Notes: generated by a model not told the origin, from the letters alone. Positions 1 through 12,960 are shown, counted from the first letter of the stretch. The stretch: DNA of 64,000 nt from Mytilinidion resinicola (GCF_010093595.1 NW_022985448.1:1144445-1208444); one strand, 5' to 3'. Translations and numbers: made by a program.

Positions 1-99
1 CTATAATATAGGCTTCTCCTACTAGAGTAGCAATAGTCGCGGTTTGCGTTTTTTTGTCTTTAGCTATTCTATAAAACCTTATTCTTAGCTACTCTAGCC

Positions 100-1140
100 G
101 TTCTATTACTTAAGCGCCTGCTTGTTTTTTAGCTATTCTTATAGCTAATAGTTCGCGTGTTTTGTTTCGCAATATACTAGATATAAGTTTTAGTAGTATA
201 TCCGCTAGTTTTTACCTTTCCTATATTCTATTAGGTACTAAGGGTCCGCAACTATAGTAGCTACTTCTATAAGTTTATCTTTTTTACCTATAATATAGTA
301 TTCTGTTTCCTTAAACAGTACTAGTTGCGTAATAATATAATATCTTATCCGATATAGGTACTATTCTTAATATTTCTTATATATTATATGCTTATCGCAT
401 TTGTCCTTAATATAAAATACCTAAAATATTTATCTATAAAGTAGGTGGTCTTTATCCAGCCGTTTATTTTCCTTATTATAAACGCCTATTTTACTAATAG
501 GGTGTAAGGCTCTATAGATCTCGATTTTAGTTTACCTTCTATATAGCTCTAGCGGCTCTCGCTCTAGCCCTATACTAAATTTGCCGTCGCTAGACTACTT
601 TTCTAGTTCGCGGTTTTTATTACTATTATAGTACTCCTTACTATCCTTAACAGGTAATTTATTATTCTGTTTTATCTAAACGTTACGGCTTAAGCCTTTA
701 AATATATCTAGCTTTACGCGGGTTTCCGCGTTAAGGGTTAGCGTTGTTATTGTCCTTGCGGCTATAGCTATTTTTTCTCCTTTTTTTTTAATAAGTTGTT
801 CGGTAACTCTTCCTATAGCTCTTAGGAATTAGTAACTTACTAGTTCTTTTAGCTCTACGCCCGCTATAGCGTTTTTAGCTTTTTATGCCTCTTGCGCTTC
901 TCGTCCTTTATTAAGGCGTGCGAGAATTTCTCTTGCGCTTTGCTTATACGTGGCTATAACTCTGTTAACCTATGCTTCTATATCCAGTAACTCGGCCTTA
1001 CTATTATCTAGTAGCTCGGGTATATCGGTTCGGGGTTCTAATCGCGGTTTAATTATCTAGAACGCCTTATCCGTCTCTAATAGGTAGTCGATTTTTATAC
1101 TCTCGACTTCTACGTCGGCGTAGTAGTTATCTGTAGGGTT
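100..1140 (-). pseudogene. Unassigned coding relic downstream of Gypsy Gag
   Basis: Read on the minus strand and through TAG/TAA codons, this stretch gives a long lysine/glutamate-rich, helix-prone sequence (for example SAREILARLNKGREAQEA near 880-935). It lies directly after the Gag relic in the same direction. I do not see a protease, reverse transcriptase or integrase motif, so it may be the tail of the Gag ORF, a separate gene, or part of an element that continues beyond the left edge. The stops have the RIP pattern (CAG/CAA/TGG changed to TAG/TAA). No family is recognised, and the ends are approximate. Confidence 0.35.
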
Positions 1141-1149
1141 GCTATTATA

Positions 1150-2340
1150 CTTTTTATTCTTTATTATAGTAATAGTACGTCCCTTTATCCTCTATATTAA
1201 ATAATACCCTATTACCTATTTATTTAACTAATAGGTAAAGCAGTTGTTATTATAGCACGCGGTCTATAATATAGAATTATGGCGGTCTATATTTAGCTTT
1301 GCTATAACTGCTGCTATTCGGGTGTTCCTAGAGTACTTGTTCGCAAAGTATCCCTATTCTCCGTATAATAGGCATGCGCTGTTGCGCCTTTTTTCTTACC
1401 TTTCTTTATCGGTAATTGGTTTACCCTTTTAGTTATTGCGTTGTTTTACGATATTAATCTCCATGCGATCTCTATAGTCGCGGTTAGTTACTTTTAGCTT
1501 TGGTTTAGCTAGTTAGGCGTAAGAATAAAGTCCTCTTTTATCTGCCCGCTCTAGTTATCGCTTATACTATTAACTGTTAATTTATATTACTATTTCCTTA
1601 AGTTTATAGAGTATTAAAGGCCTTTCGCCTCGTGTAATTTTGTTTTTAACGTTTTTTTTAAGACCTCTATAGTATTATACTTGCAGAGCTTTATCTCCTT
1701 TTAATAGCTTGGACGCGATTTGCATAAATTCTAAAGTATAGTGGCTGGTCGAGCCCTTTTGCTTTAGAACTGCTATTTTCTATTCCGCTGTCCGTTTTTT
1801 ATTAGTGTCTCCGAAGGTTATCTAAAGTACTAACTTAAAGTATCCGTAGTTGCTAAATATAACGTTGGTTTCTAGTTTCCGATTATCTGCGTCGGCGTTG
1901 CCGAGCCAGTTTATAAGCATCGGGTTAAACCAGTTAAACGCTTCTTTTTTTAAGAAGGTGGCTGCTATATAGACCTTATCCGATTTAAATTCGAGGTTGC
2001 TTTAGTTCGTGCGCAGGTACAGTTTTATTTGCGTTATAAACGCTTGCAAAGCTCCTTTCTCCCTAGTAAACTCTTCGGGCTTATTTATTTTATAGCCTCT
2101 GTAGCTAACTACTCTAGTAGTAGTAAGCTCCCCTTAAATAGTCTAGAGATTTCCCTGCAGGGCCGTAATCTTTTCGTTTTTAGTGTTGCTAGCTTCTTCT
2201 AGTGTTTATATTCGTATAAGCAATACCTGTATACGTGTTGCTACCTCGGTTATAGTTAGGGTTAGTCTAGCAGTTATACTACCTAAAGGGTTTAGTTGGG
2301 CTATCTTAATTAATCGTTTATATGCAACTCCTTTAATATA
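1150..2340 (-). pseudogene. gag: Gypsy-type LTR retrotransposon Gag, RIP-inactivated
   Basis: The minus-strand reading shows the Retrotrans_gag core. KVYIAATFLKKEAFNWFNP at about 1,921-1,980 matches the family pattern of a helix followed by a conserved A-x-x-W-F. It is followed by a motif ending in VLQITFGD and by SHYTLEFMQIASKLL. A degenerate zinc knuckle lies near 1,318-1,395 (C-x-x-Y-G-E-x-G-Y-F-A), where the second Cys and the His of CCHC have become Tyr, as expected from TGC/TGT to TAC/TAT and CAC to TAC changes. After it comes a T-A-C-Y-N-N-N-C segment typical of fungal Gypsy Gag tails. Gag packages element RNA into virus-like particles. It is inactive here because of many in-frame stops. 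No reverse transcriptase or clear LTR pair is visible, so the element is partial or runs off the left edge. Confidence 0.82.
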
Positions 2341-2593
2341 GCGGTGTTTAAAGTATAATAGGTCGTCTTTTCTATACCTTCTAAGTATTTTATACTAAGG
2401 CAGGGTATAGGCAAGTTATTATCGGGGTGTAATAGTCTTTAAAAGGTAAGGCAATAATTAATTAAGGTCTAAAACGGGGTTATTACTTCTAATAGGTAGT
2501 ATTAAAGTTTTAAGTTAAATATAAGGTTTTTATTTATATAAAGGAGCGTCCTTATATATAAAAGCTCCGTCCTAAGAAACCTCTTACTTGTAT

Positions 2594-2653
2594 AGCTCGC
2601 AGCCTCGAGCCCTTTAAGCTGCTCTCTTAGCTCGCAGCCTCGAGTCCCTTAAG
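2594..2653. repeat. 25-bp direct repeat pair
   Basis: The motif AGCTCGCAGCCTCGAG plus a C/T-rich tail ending TTTAAG occurs at 2,594-2,618 and again, with small changes, at 2,629-2,653. It lies upstream of the minus-strand Gag, where a 5' LTR or leader would be expected. No second LTR copy is in the window, so an LTR call is not supported. Confidence 0.5.
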
Positions 2654-2659
2654 CGCTCG

Positions 2660-3880
2660 CCTAGCTTGTATTTTTAAGCCCTTTAAGCTATTATATAGCC
2701 CTATTCCTGTAATATCCCGGTTTTAGATTATTCCTATCTACTAGCAGTCTATAGGGGAATCCAGGATTCTTATACGTTCTATACGTAACCCTTTTAGTTC
2801 TATAACTTAGTTCTGCGTTATTAGTCTTATCTGCTTACTTATCTCTACAAGTGCCTCTGCGCTCGGGTTGTTTATATTACGGGTTATAATATTAGAGTCG
2901 AAGTTATAGTATTTAAATAAGAAGAAATAGAGTTAAGAAGTATAGCAGAGTAAATCCCTAAGTAAATATTTATTTCGACAGAAGAGGTCTATTTTAAGGA
3001 TACTATAACTCCTCCTATTACCGCACTATCTCCCTGCTTTTACCGGGAGCTAATACTAGTCCCCGAGTTATAAAGAGCGCACTATATAGGAATTATTTAT
3101 TCCGTGCTAACTAGTTATAAAGTTCCTATCTATTGTTTTTTTAATAAGTTACTGCTATAAACGCTTACTAAAGTCCTAAGTTATATTTATTAGTTGCGGC
3201 TGTATATTTATTAGAAAACCTATTAAGAAAGAGACTTCTAATATCCCACGTATTATAGAAACAGTAGAGGATAATTCCCCTACGCTTAGGATAGCAAATG
3301 TGATTTAATTCTTTAAACTAAGATAAGCCAGCTTCCAGAAATATAAGGGACCGTCCCCTAAGGCCAGTATTAAATAATGAATTTTATCGAAGTTAAATAG
3401 AAGTTAGCGATTACGTTATCTAGACGAATAACACGACGCTTATACTTATTAATAGTGTTAACTGGCTGGCGCTTAGTAATAAAGGGCGAAGTAACGGATT
3501 ACTATAATTAAGTTAGTTAATAATAATTTAGCTATAAAATTGAAATACAGTTCCTCTCTTTTTTGCGATTCCGTTAGTTTATAATTAATATATTAAGTTA
3601 ATTACTAATTAACTTAATTATTCTTGTAAAAGTATAAACTCCGGATTTAACCTTCTAAAAAAGTCTATAGTATATCTTAGAATAGGGTTATATAGTATAA
3701 TATTAAATATCTAGCTGCTTTTATTATATATAATTTGCCTTACTAATTAACCTATAGTATAGCGCTCTTTAGAAACACCTAGACGGTTATATATTAACTA
3801 TTTTTAGTTCTGTTATCTTTCTTAAATCTAGCGGGTTGCCCTACTAATTAGAGTTATCACGTTGCCGCTATTTAAAATAA
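2660..3880. other. No recognisable gene; RIP-eroded AT-rich DNA
   Basis: I find no family motif in any frame. The block is TpA-rich and has AATTAACTTAATTA-type palindromic runs around 3,590-3,620. A TGTAATATCCCGG motif at 2,707 resembles the start of a Gypsy LTR, but no matching end or second copy was found. Confidence 0.5.
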
Positions 3881-3889
3881 CGTTAGAAA

Positions 3890-4195
3890 AAAGGCTGCTG
3901 TTTTTTACTAATATAGCCTCTATATAACAAACTAGTATTCGCGAAAAGTAGAGCTAATCTTCGGGTTTTTTATTATCTTTATCTCTTCTAAACTAGTTTA
4001 GGTAAAGGGCTCCTTAACAACTTCGGCGTAACGCGAGCTTCGAACTTCTATAACTTAAGTTAGGTAACCTCCGATTAGTATTATGCCTTTGTTTTCGGTT
4101 GCTTTTTTCGCGAGGACGGCCTTTAGTCGTGGCGTAGATGCCGGTAAAAAGCTTGTTAAATAGGAGGCTTAATCTGTAAGTTAAGCATAATTAAC
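3890..4195 (-). pseudogene. Short unassigned coding relic
   Basis: The minus strand gives about 100 codons with few stops, including FLPASTPRLKAVLAKK and a segment reading IILIGGYL. Composition is protein-like, with many Ala, Lys and Glu, but I do not recognise the family. It lies just left of the deoxyribosyltransferase-like relic and on the same strand, so it could belong to the same broken gene or to a neighbour. Confidence 0.35.
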
Positions 4196-4413
4196 TTAGC
4201 TAAATAATTAATTAACTTAACTAAGTTAATTAAGTAATAACTTAGGGCTTAACTATATTTATAAATAAGGCCGATTAAGGCATTACTTTATAATTAAGGT
4301 AAATTAGTTTATATATAGAGTGGATAAATACTATATTATAGAGATTAAATAACGCCTAGAGTCGATATAGCTATGCTTAGTAATATAATACTATCGCCGT
4401 GCCAATAACTAGG

Positions 4414-4990
4414 TTATAGCTCTTTTCGTACTTGCTTTTCTAATCTTTTAATAATTTCCTTAATTAACTCCTCTATTTTCTCTATAAAACGTATACTATA
4501 TCTAGTATATATAATCTATATATTTCCCCTTCTATAGAACCCTTTAGGGTAATATACTACTAACTTCCTGCTATTTATATATAGTCCGAGCTTTAATAAG
4601 CTAATAGGGCTTATAGTGCCTGGTTTAAAGTAGAAAGCAATAATATCCGACGCTTCTAGTTAGTTTATCTCCTATTTAACTTATTTCCTAAAGTAAGTAT
4701 TTATAATATCCTGCTTCCAGCTACTGTCCTAATTATCGCGGCGCGGGTTAAAAATTATAATAGGGAGGCGTTTAAGCTTTTCAGTTAAAGCTAATTGCCA
4801 ATCGGTCGCCTTGCCTATTTCGATGCTGCCGGTAAGGAAAATAGAAGCAGTTTCGACCTTAGATAGCCCTAGTAGCTTACAGATAGTGCATTTTATATTA
4901 GGAGAAAGTGCGTTGTTTATAGTAGCTATATCGACTATTTTAGATAAAGATGTTTATAAATCGATAGTATAATAGTATAGAATTGCTAGT
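4414..4990 (-). pseudogene. Nucleoside 2-deoxyribosyltransferase-like protein relic
   Basis: The minus-strand frame from about 4,866 down to a TAA at 4,414-4,416 keeps a nearly complete small domain. SIFLTGSIE comes near the N-terminus, followed by GKATDWQLAL, NPRRDN near 4,740, a W-K-Q-D motif, SPISLLKLGLY, and VYYPKGFYRRGN. This order (F-L-x-G-S-I-E, D-W-Q, N-P-R-R, S-P-x-x-L-L-E-L-G-L, P-x-G-F-x-R-x-G-N) is that of the nucleoside 2-deoxyribosyltransferase-like family (Pfam PF15891). These enzymes belong to the fold that swaps or hydrolyses N-glycosidic bonds of nucleosides or NAD-like substrates. The Glu of the L-E-L-G motif reads Lys here. A few in-frame TAGs fit RIP of CAG/TGG. About 40 more codons upstream (CTICKLLGLSKVE) look like an N-terminal extension. 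Confidence 0.75.
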
Positions 4991-4999
4991 TAAGCTGCC

Positions 5000-6740
5000 T
5001 AAGGCGGTATTAGGTTAATATTTATACTTCTAGACTTTTAGAAGATAGTTATTTCGCTAAATATATAAGCAAGCGGTGGCTGTGCCCGAAATATATACTA
5101 GGCAGTTTATAGTAGATTTCCCCAGTATAGGCATCTATTTTATAGCTTCGCCGCTAAGCTATAAAGGGGCTGAATTTAACCGTAGGGTTAATAATAGTTA
5201 CCCGATCTAGTATATAATTTCGCTCGAAAGATCTCTAGCAATATATTAGCTAAACTAGTTAATTAGGCTTCCGATTATTTAGAATCTAGTAAAGTAGTGC
5301 TAAGCTATAGTATTTTATTGCAAATGCTAGGATAATTTAGACGTTGGGCATGCTTATAATATAAAATATACTCTAATTACAAGTGCTTACTGCCTAATTT
5401 AATTATATTACCAGAAATATAAGGCAAAGGCAGGTAAATTAGGCGTAATATTAGAGTAACTTCTATTAATATAGGATAGAATTAGCAATTGCTGGTAGTT
5501 ATAGGGCACCGGATTACTGCTAGTATAGTATTAGTCTATAAAACCTTAAGCAAGACTTATATATAAGAATAGTTAGAATAGTTAATTGCTTTAAAATATA
5601 TATAAAAGTATAAAGAAGTTAATAGGTAAGTATAAGTATAGACTAGGCCGCTATTAAACTTATTTAATTATTATTTCCGTGTACCTATATAAGGTTTAAC
5701 ACTAGAGTTAAGGCTAATACTACTAGCAACTCGTCCTTATATAAAGCTACCCTAAAAAAGCTTAGTAGGGGTATCCCGAAAGCGTTTTCCTTCTTTAATA
5801 CCCTAACCTCGGCATATCTTACCTATCTAAAAGTATATCTAACCGAAAAGACTATAATCGCATTTTAAGCGCTAATTATTAACTTCCTCCTTTTTTATAT
5901 AGATATTTTCCACGGGCACTCTCCTTTTAGTTAGTGTAAATACAGGGGGGTTAGGTAGAGGAGTTAGATCGATTATTTTAATTTTTTAAGACATGTTTCC
6001 TAGAGCCTGTCTAGGCTTTAGTTAGGGCTTTTAATTTTTTACCTTTAAGTTTTAAGCCTTTATCTATTATAGTAGAGGCTCTATTTATAGCTTAGGCCGA
6101 TGTTAACAGCGGTATATAGTATCGGGCTTAGAACTTATAAATTTACGCGATAGAACCTATTCTAAACCAGAGGGTAAAAAGATTTTATACTAATTAGTAT
6201 CGGGGTAATAAACAATGCATATTATACGTGTTTTGCATAGCTTATTAAATTAAATAATTTTATTCTATAAGGAGTTTCCCCTTCTTTTTCTTTAGGCACT
6301 CCTTTTTTTTTTATCTTTATTTAGCGCTATAGCAATTTAAAAAGGTACCTTAAATATATCCTTATATTACAACCTATAGGCGTCTAAAAGTGGACGCCTT
6401 TAGATATATAGTTTAGCGCTTATACTAAGCGCCGTACTTTATATTAGGAAAGCCGGTGCTAAATCTATATTTAGCTTCGTAAAATCCTTTTCTAGTAAGT
6501 TAGTAGCGCAAAGTCCTATATAGGCTTATGCTTTTCCTGCTATAATATTATTTTTGCTATACTTTTAAGGCCGAATTAAAACAAAATAAATAGCTTATAA
6601 GAATAGTAAGGTAGCTATACACTTCTGCTTCTATAAAACTAGAAGCGGAAATCTTTCCTAAAACTTACCAACTCTATAAAGGAATAGACCAGGAATTTCC
6701 AACAACTTTTAGTAATAGACCCTACTATATTCCTTAACGT
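5000..6740. other. No recognisable gene; RIP-eroded DNA
   Basis: Both strands give scattered protein-like stretches (for example minus strand 5,650-5,900) but no domain I can name. There is no tandem repeat or inverted-end element that I can define. Confidence 0.5.
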
Positions 6741-6749
6741 ATTACTTAT

Positions 6750-9660
6750 ATCTTTTAGGAAGTTATATAAACGCTAAGTTTATTACCTTTTAATGCGGAT
6801 CCACGTTTTTTAGAAGGTTTAGAGCAGGCTCTGGAAAGTTTACTTACTAATATTTAACAATATTACAACTTAAAAGATCGAAAAATAGAGGAGAACGCCC
6901 TATAGAATAGCCCTGCTATCTGTAATATTATTAAACTAAAGCTAAAACCGGGGTATAACTTAGAGTATAACTCGGAGCAGATATCTATAATTCTAACTCT
7001 AAACCTAATAGTAATACAGTAGATATCCCTTATATACTAGGTATTTATAACCTAAAAAGATATACTTATAAAGCAAATATTAGAGAACCCCTTAGTAGAC
7101 TAGATATTAGCCGCAACTATAATACCGAAATATAAGCTTATAACTATAAAGCAGATATTAACTATACTTAAACAGACTATACTAGATATATTACCTACTA
7201 CTATAAAGCTACTAAGTACTAAGTCGGACTAAAAAGCAGCTCCTATAGAGTTCGTAGTTATTAATAATAACAATAAAACGGATAATAATAATAACGATAC
7301 TATTTTACTACCGGTGCCTACTAAGCCCAATACTTCGATAGGGGAATTTTCCGACTTTAAGTATTATATTAATATTGCTACTACTGCCGGAAGTAACTAT
7401 TTCCTACCGTATTAAAATACGATATATAAAAAGAAAGAAGAACTTACCTATTATTTTAACTGTCTGCTGCTAAAGTCTAGTAAGGATTACTAGCTAAATA
7501 ATATTCTAGTCTTTGCTATTCTTAGTAAATTGCTACCTAGCATAGCAAGTATTCTAAAGCTTCCGGCAGACGAGCTAGGCATTAAAAATCTTATTAAACG
7601 CGAAGACCTAAGTAATATAAGATTTCTCGTTCTACTGTACGTGCTTAACCTTTACTAAAGCTTAGCCGTGGTCGATATTTATAAGCAAACTATTACTACT
7701 ATTAGTAAAAACATCTTTAATAGGAAAATATAGGCAATATATCTAAAGAAAGCAATAGATAAAAAACTAGGCGGGTTATAAGAAAAAAAGTAGTAATAGC
7801 ATGCTAAAGAACTCTACCCTTATAGGAATAGAGACCTTACTAATTACGGAACAATAATATACTATAACGCTAAAGCAATAGTTTTAGATATTCCTGTTAA
7901 AGATATTTTTTTTAGGAACCTAAGGTTATACTACCTCTAATTAATTATAGAAAGCTATAAGAACACACCGCAGAGTAATACCTTTCTTTACTATCTAGGC
8001 TTTAACCCTAGGAAAAGGAAGCGAGATGAAATTCCCTACTTACAATACTTAAACGCTAGTCGGCCCCGTATTCTAGAGAACTCCTTATTACTATTACCGG
8101 ACCTGTAAGAAAACAAAGCATTTATAAGCAAGATAAGCGCTTTAAAGAAGAGACTTCCTTATATAAACTAGCTTTGCCTTAAAAGACCAGCCGACCTTTT
8201 TTATAAGAAATGCTTAAAAGTAATTTAGTATGCTTTCTAAATTAGATCCGCGGAAGTTTTCTAGACGCTAAAGCAAATTTTAATAGAAAATACCTTTCTT
8301 CCGGAATTACCGATCGATAATTTTACTATAGTATTTCTTTAGCTTAATATTAATCGGCAAATAGGTAAAAATCACCTTAGGCTCGCTTAAAAAAAATAGG
8401 AATTATATTTTTTGGATAAAACGTTTAAGAACTCTATAGCAGTAGAAAGAGAAAGAAAGCTTATAGAAAGGAAAGCCCGTAGTAAGTATAAAAATTTAAT
8501 AGCTGCTGCTAAAGGCTGCCTTTATAGTTATAAAACTGCAGAAAATATTATTAGGAAGCGAATTTTTTAAGGAATAAATAAGGCAATAGCTGGCCAGCTC
8601 TAGTAAAGCGCTAAGAAAAGGTTAAATCTTAATTAAGGGGTGAGCAATCTAAACGAAAAAAGTCTAACTGCAAATCTGCTTAAAGGCAAGAAAATTGCTT
8701 AGTTTTTTAAGGGATATAATAAGACCGATCTATTTCTGCTGCTACTTTTTCCTGGAGATTAAATCTTACCTCCTTAACTAGATCTCGCTAATATATTTCC
8801 GGAGTATAGAAAGAGCCTTAGTAAGCCGATATATATAAATAAGTATATATTTATATTTATAAAGGCTTTTAAAACATTTCTAACAGGTATAGGTTTAATA
8901 AATTTAATCTAAGTACTATACTTTAGTTCGGAAAGGTTATAAAAACACTGCGACCTAAATTTATAAGGCTTTCCGAACTCTCTACTATTATATATAAGAT
9001 CCTAAACCTTAGAACACCTTCTATATAACTGCTTATCTAGTCTTTTTTTAAAGATGCTATAGAGTATAAAACGGACCCGGCGCAGTTTTTTAAGCCAGCG
9101 CCTTTCCTGCTGTTGTAATAACATTTTAATAGTATAAATAAACCTCTTTATTTAGAATAAAACGGTAGAGATTATTATTCCGTATAAAGTTGCTTATAAT
9201 ATTTTCTAGTAACCGGTGTTAGCAAGTATAGAGCGGCAGATAATTCTAGTACTATAGGCAGTACTATATTTATAGGCAAAGTAATAGAACTTCTTTCCCC
9301 TTTAAAGTTATTATTTCTTATATAATAGTAGTAATATAAGTGGCGTATAGTAGGAGCCGGCTCTTTTAAGCTAGGAGCGCATATTTACCTTAAATAGATG
9401 CTAGAGGTCGCAGTTATACTTATATACTAAGATTAGTACCTAGAGGATTAATATTTGCTATAGTAACTATATATAGGATTAAAGTCTAAAAAGACCCTAT
9501 ATATCTGCGTGTTCCTTTATCTACTAGGATAATCGCTCGTTTTACTAACATACTTTAGCAATATTAGATGCTTTAGCAATTCTCTAAATCCTATATTTAT
9601 TTAAATTTCTTAGGTATAAGTTATTACTAAGTAATATACTTTTAGCTTATAAGGGCTTAC
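6750..9660 (+). pseudogene. Long unassigned coding relic upstream of patatin domain
   Basis: One plus-strand frame stays protein-like for about 2.9 kb if TAG/TAA are read through. Segments include FLEGLEQALESLL near 6,807, EFSDFKYYINIATTAG near 7,344, a basic stretch with RERKLIERKARSKYKN near 8,450 and FKTFLTGIGLINLI near 8,868. These fall in the same frame as the patatin domain at 10.0-11.9 kb, so this may be the N-terminal part of one protein of about 1,700 residues, or a separate gene in tandem. I recognise no domain in it. A second protein-like frame appears at 9,630-9,950, so an intron or frameshift there is possible. Confidence 0.5.
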
Positions 9661-9779
9661 CTTTAGAGACCGCTTAAAAAGGTTATAACCTTAAAGCCTA
9701 AAAATAAAACCCGCTAAAAAAAAAAAGCCTAAAAGTGCACCTATTCTACCTACTATATAGTTCTGTTTAGAGTTTATAC

Positions 9780-11861
9780 TTTTTAATAAAAGCACTTAAT
9801 ATAAAGTCTTATAAATACAGCTATTAGCTAGGTATCTAGGTTTAGAAATACAAAACTATTCTTTCTAAGACTTCTGTCCTCCAACGTCTAGTAACCCTTC
9901 TACTAAACCCGGATAAGCAGTATCCTATTTTTATTATACTTATTAGGAGTATAATAAAATTAAAGGCTCTAGATAAGCTTGCCCTAGGTATTAAACTATA
10001 AAATTCTAAGAGTAAAAAGCCCTGTAGTAATTTACACCTTTATTATAACTTCTCGTCTATTAATACGGAGTTGCTAGTATTTATTACAGATAGGGTTCTT
10101 CTATTCCAAATTAAAGGCGGGAAGCTACTTATAAGCAATGCGTGTTACAGCGTTGCCACCCGGATACTGCCGCGAATAGTAGAAAAATCCACAGTAAAGT
10201 TAAATAACTTAGCCAATTATATCTACTTATATCTCTTAGCGCTAATTGCTAATATTTTCTATATTTTTACAGCTAATTACGGAGGTATTAAGCCTTTAGT
10301 TTAACGCCTAGTTATATAGTTTAAAAGAAGCCTGTTTTTAACTATCCTAAGCTTTACTCCTCTATAACTACTTATTATAGTAGAATCTAAGGTTGCTATA
10401 AGTCGGGCAGAGACTATAATAAAGAAAAATATCCAGAATTTAATAGAAGCACAAACTCCTAGTCGGTTTTTACTGCGATATTAGTTATTTAAGGTCCTAA
10501 TCTATACTTCTTAGGGTAAATATAATAGAAGGTTAAGAGAATATCTTATAAACCTATTAGAAAAATCTTAAAGAAAAAGGCTAGAGCTGCGGGCTTAATT
10601 CTCTGCTATATATCTAGCGGCTTTCTTTACAGAAGCTTATACCTACTTTGCTAGGGCTAGTAATAAGCTATTTAACTTTATTAGTATTATAAGATCTTAA
10701 AACCCTATATCGGCTAATTTAGCCGAGCACCTTTCTAGGTTTCTAAATCTAGTTAAATTAACTAAAGATCTTATTAGCTTTAGTACACCTATAATTATAT
10801 CTAGCTTTCTGCTTAATAATTACCCTCTAGGTACCTATAGTAGGCAATACGTCTACTTCTAAGTTTAAGGCTACTAATAGCAGACAGTATTCGGGCCTTA
10901 GCATGTTTTCGAAGTTCTGTATAACAATGCTTATATTAAAGCTATACGCTCTTAAAATAGTAAGGGCTAGGAAATTAAACCCAGCCACTTTATTTAGTTA
11001 ATTAAAGATAATTTTGTTAACTACTTCCTAAAATATATTTTAAGAGACCTCGCTGTTGCAGATATTTATAGGTTAAATACTAGAATATTTAAAGCACTAT
11101 AGAAAGTAATATATACTAACTATACTTACTTAATATATCTGCAGAGAACGCCCGACTTTATCCTGCCTTATAGGCATTTTATCTGTAAAACTTGCGTAAG
11201 GATATTTAGGAATAAAAACAATTATTAGATTTACTAAGTGCGGTTTTATTTCCTCTATAGTGTAACTTTAACAGATCTAAGCTTTAGAATAAAGCCGGAT
11301 ATAGCTGGCGTGGTGGTTTTTAGCATTAACAGCGGGGGTATCCGAGGGAGAGGCCCTTTACAGGCACTAAAGCTGTTACAGGACAGACTCTTCTTTCTAA
11401 TTTAAGAAAACGTTAATATTATATACGGAGCCAGCTTAGGCAAGTTTTATAGAAGCAGTAATTAAATGTTTCTAACTATTTAAGGTTCTCTTATTATATT
11501 AGGTATATTTTTTAAGGGTTAGTCTATTAAAACCGCTATATTAGTCTTTAAGAAGTTTGCTATAAAAGCTTTTACCCTACGGTTATCCTACTATATTCCT
11601 TTAATCTTCTAGCTTTATTAACTTATTCTATTATATCTCCGGGGCGTTTATTTAGTGTTAAATATTAAACGCGTTCTAAAGGAAGTATTTAGCGAAAAAA
11701 CAAGTATTTTAGAAACATCCCACGCGTTAGCTTATAGGATTAAAATAGGCCTACCTATAATTACGTCCTATAGAACTTTACTATATATCTTTATAAACTA
11801 TATTAGTGCTGGCACCCGTACTAAAGATTATAGTAAGTCTAATAATAAAACGGAATTTTAG
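9780..11861 (+). pseudogene. Patatin-like phospholipase (PLP) relic
   Basis: The frame runs without a net shift from about 9,780 to a TAG at 11,859-11,861. The C-terminal third is a patatin domain. A glycine-rich oxyanion motif INSGGIRGRGPLQALKLLQ lies near 11,325-11,383, followed by the nucleophile elbow G-A-S-L-G at about 11,427-11,441 with the Ser codon intact, and then ILETSHALAYRIKIGLPI near 11,715. A cysteine-rich stretch (C-K-T-C) precedes it. The family hydrolyses acyl lipids with a Ser-Asp dyad. Patatin-like genes are one of the accessory families found in fungal Starship elements. Two blocks of low damage (10,071-10,304 and 11,655-11,861) are open but are only fragments. The start is not identifiable. 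Confidence 0.75.
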
Positions 11862-12269
11862 TTAGTATTAACACTATAATACTAGGGTATTAAGTAATAA
11901 AACTAACTAACTAAAAAATCCCTCTCTAGGAAATATAAATTTCCCTATTTGTTTCTACTATAAACAGAGCTAATATTTTTAAAGGGTAAGAGGGGCAACA
12001 GCAGCTCTATAGTAAGATTAGTGCTGTTAGATATAAAACGGGATTGCTAATATTTTATTTAGGTTCTTTACTCCCTTTTAGGTACCTGGCGTAGGGCCTA
12101 TTAAAGACGGTGGCCAATAGAAGAACAATCCTGTTGAGCTTGCGCTTTAGGAGATACTAGTAATATAGTCGATAATTAATAAGCCTGATTTTATTATATC
12201 TCTTAGTATAGGTTTATCTAAGAGTTAAGATATTACAGGACTAATTAGCCTAAAAAGGGCCTAGACGTG

Positions 12270-12960
12270 GAGCTTGTTCCCTCGCCTCTATAGCATATTT
12301 ATATAGTTAATTAGTGGAAAAAAGATTTAGTAGGAATTTTGCAACCGGCACCCGGTAAATTCAAGAGAACAGTATTTTAGATTCGATGTTAAATTTAAAG
12401 GAGCCGAGCCGGCACTGGATAATATATTAAAAATAGAAGATATTACGGCAAATATACAAAAGCAACTTAGGGACACGCTAGAGATTAAAGCAGCAGCGCA
12501 GTATCTAACGGCAACCCGGTTCTACTTTAAATTAGAATCGATGCCTACTAGATCTAATAATTATTACTAAGGTGCCGGATATATTTACTATCGCCTATCT
12601 CGCAAGAGCGTGCTATTCTAGACCCTTTTTTAGCAACTAAAAAACAGCTCTATAAGGTTTCTATTAGACGGCTAACCTATAGATAGTAAGCCGGATTAGT
12701 TAATATTAGATCTAGGTATGTTCTGTAAGAGGATTTAATTTAAGATAAAAGCTAGGATTAATATAACTTTAAAATAGGCAGGATATAAAGCCCGTTATAT
12801 TAGCAGTTCCCTATTTTTAATTAATAGACTTATTAATTCTTAAGGCTTAAATATAAATTTTAGCCGAGCTAACTATAAAAAACGCAAGAGAGAGGAGCAT
12901 ATTAAGGAAGGGCCTGATAGAAAGCAGCGTAAAATAAGATAGTTTAGGAATTAATTTCTT
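12270..12960 (+). pseudogene. Unassigned, weakly RIPed coding relic
   Basis: About 230 codons on the plus strand have few stops and better composition than their surroundings. Examples are YFRFDVKFKGAEPALDNIL near 12,372, AAAQYLTATRFYFKLESM near 12,494 and a basic C-terminus KKRKREEHIKEGPDRKQRK near 12,868. It follows the patatin relic in the same direction. The alternating charged and hydrophobic pattern and the basic tail suggest a soluble, possibly nuclear protein, but I do not recognise a family. Confidence 0.45.

Noticed and set aside
2707..2900. Gypsy LTR starting TGTAATATCCCGG
   Set aside because: Orientation does not fit the minus-strand Gag cleanly and no second LTR copy is in the window.
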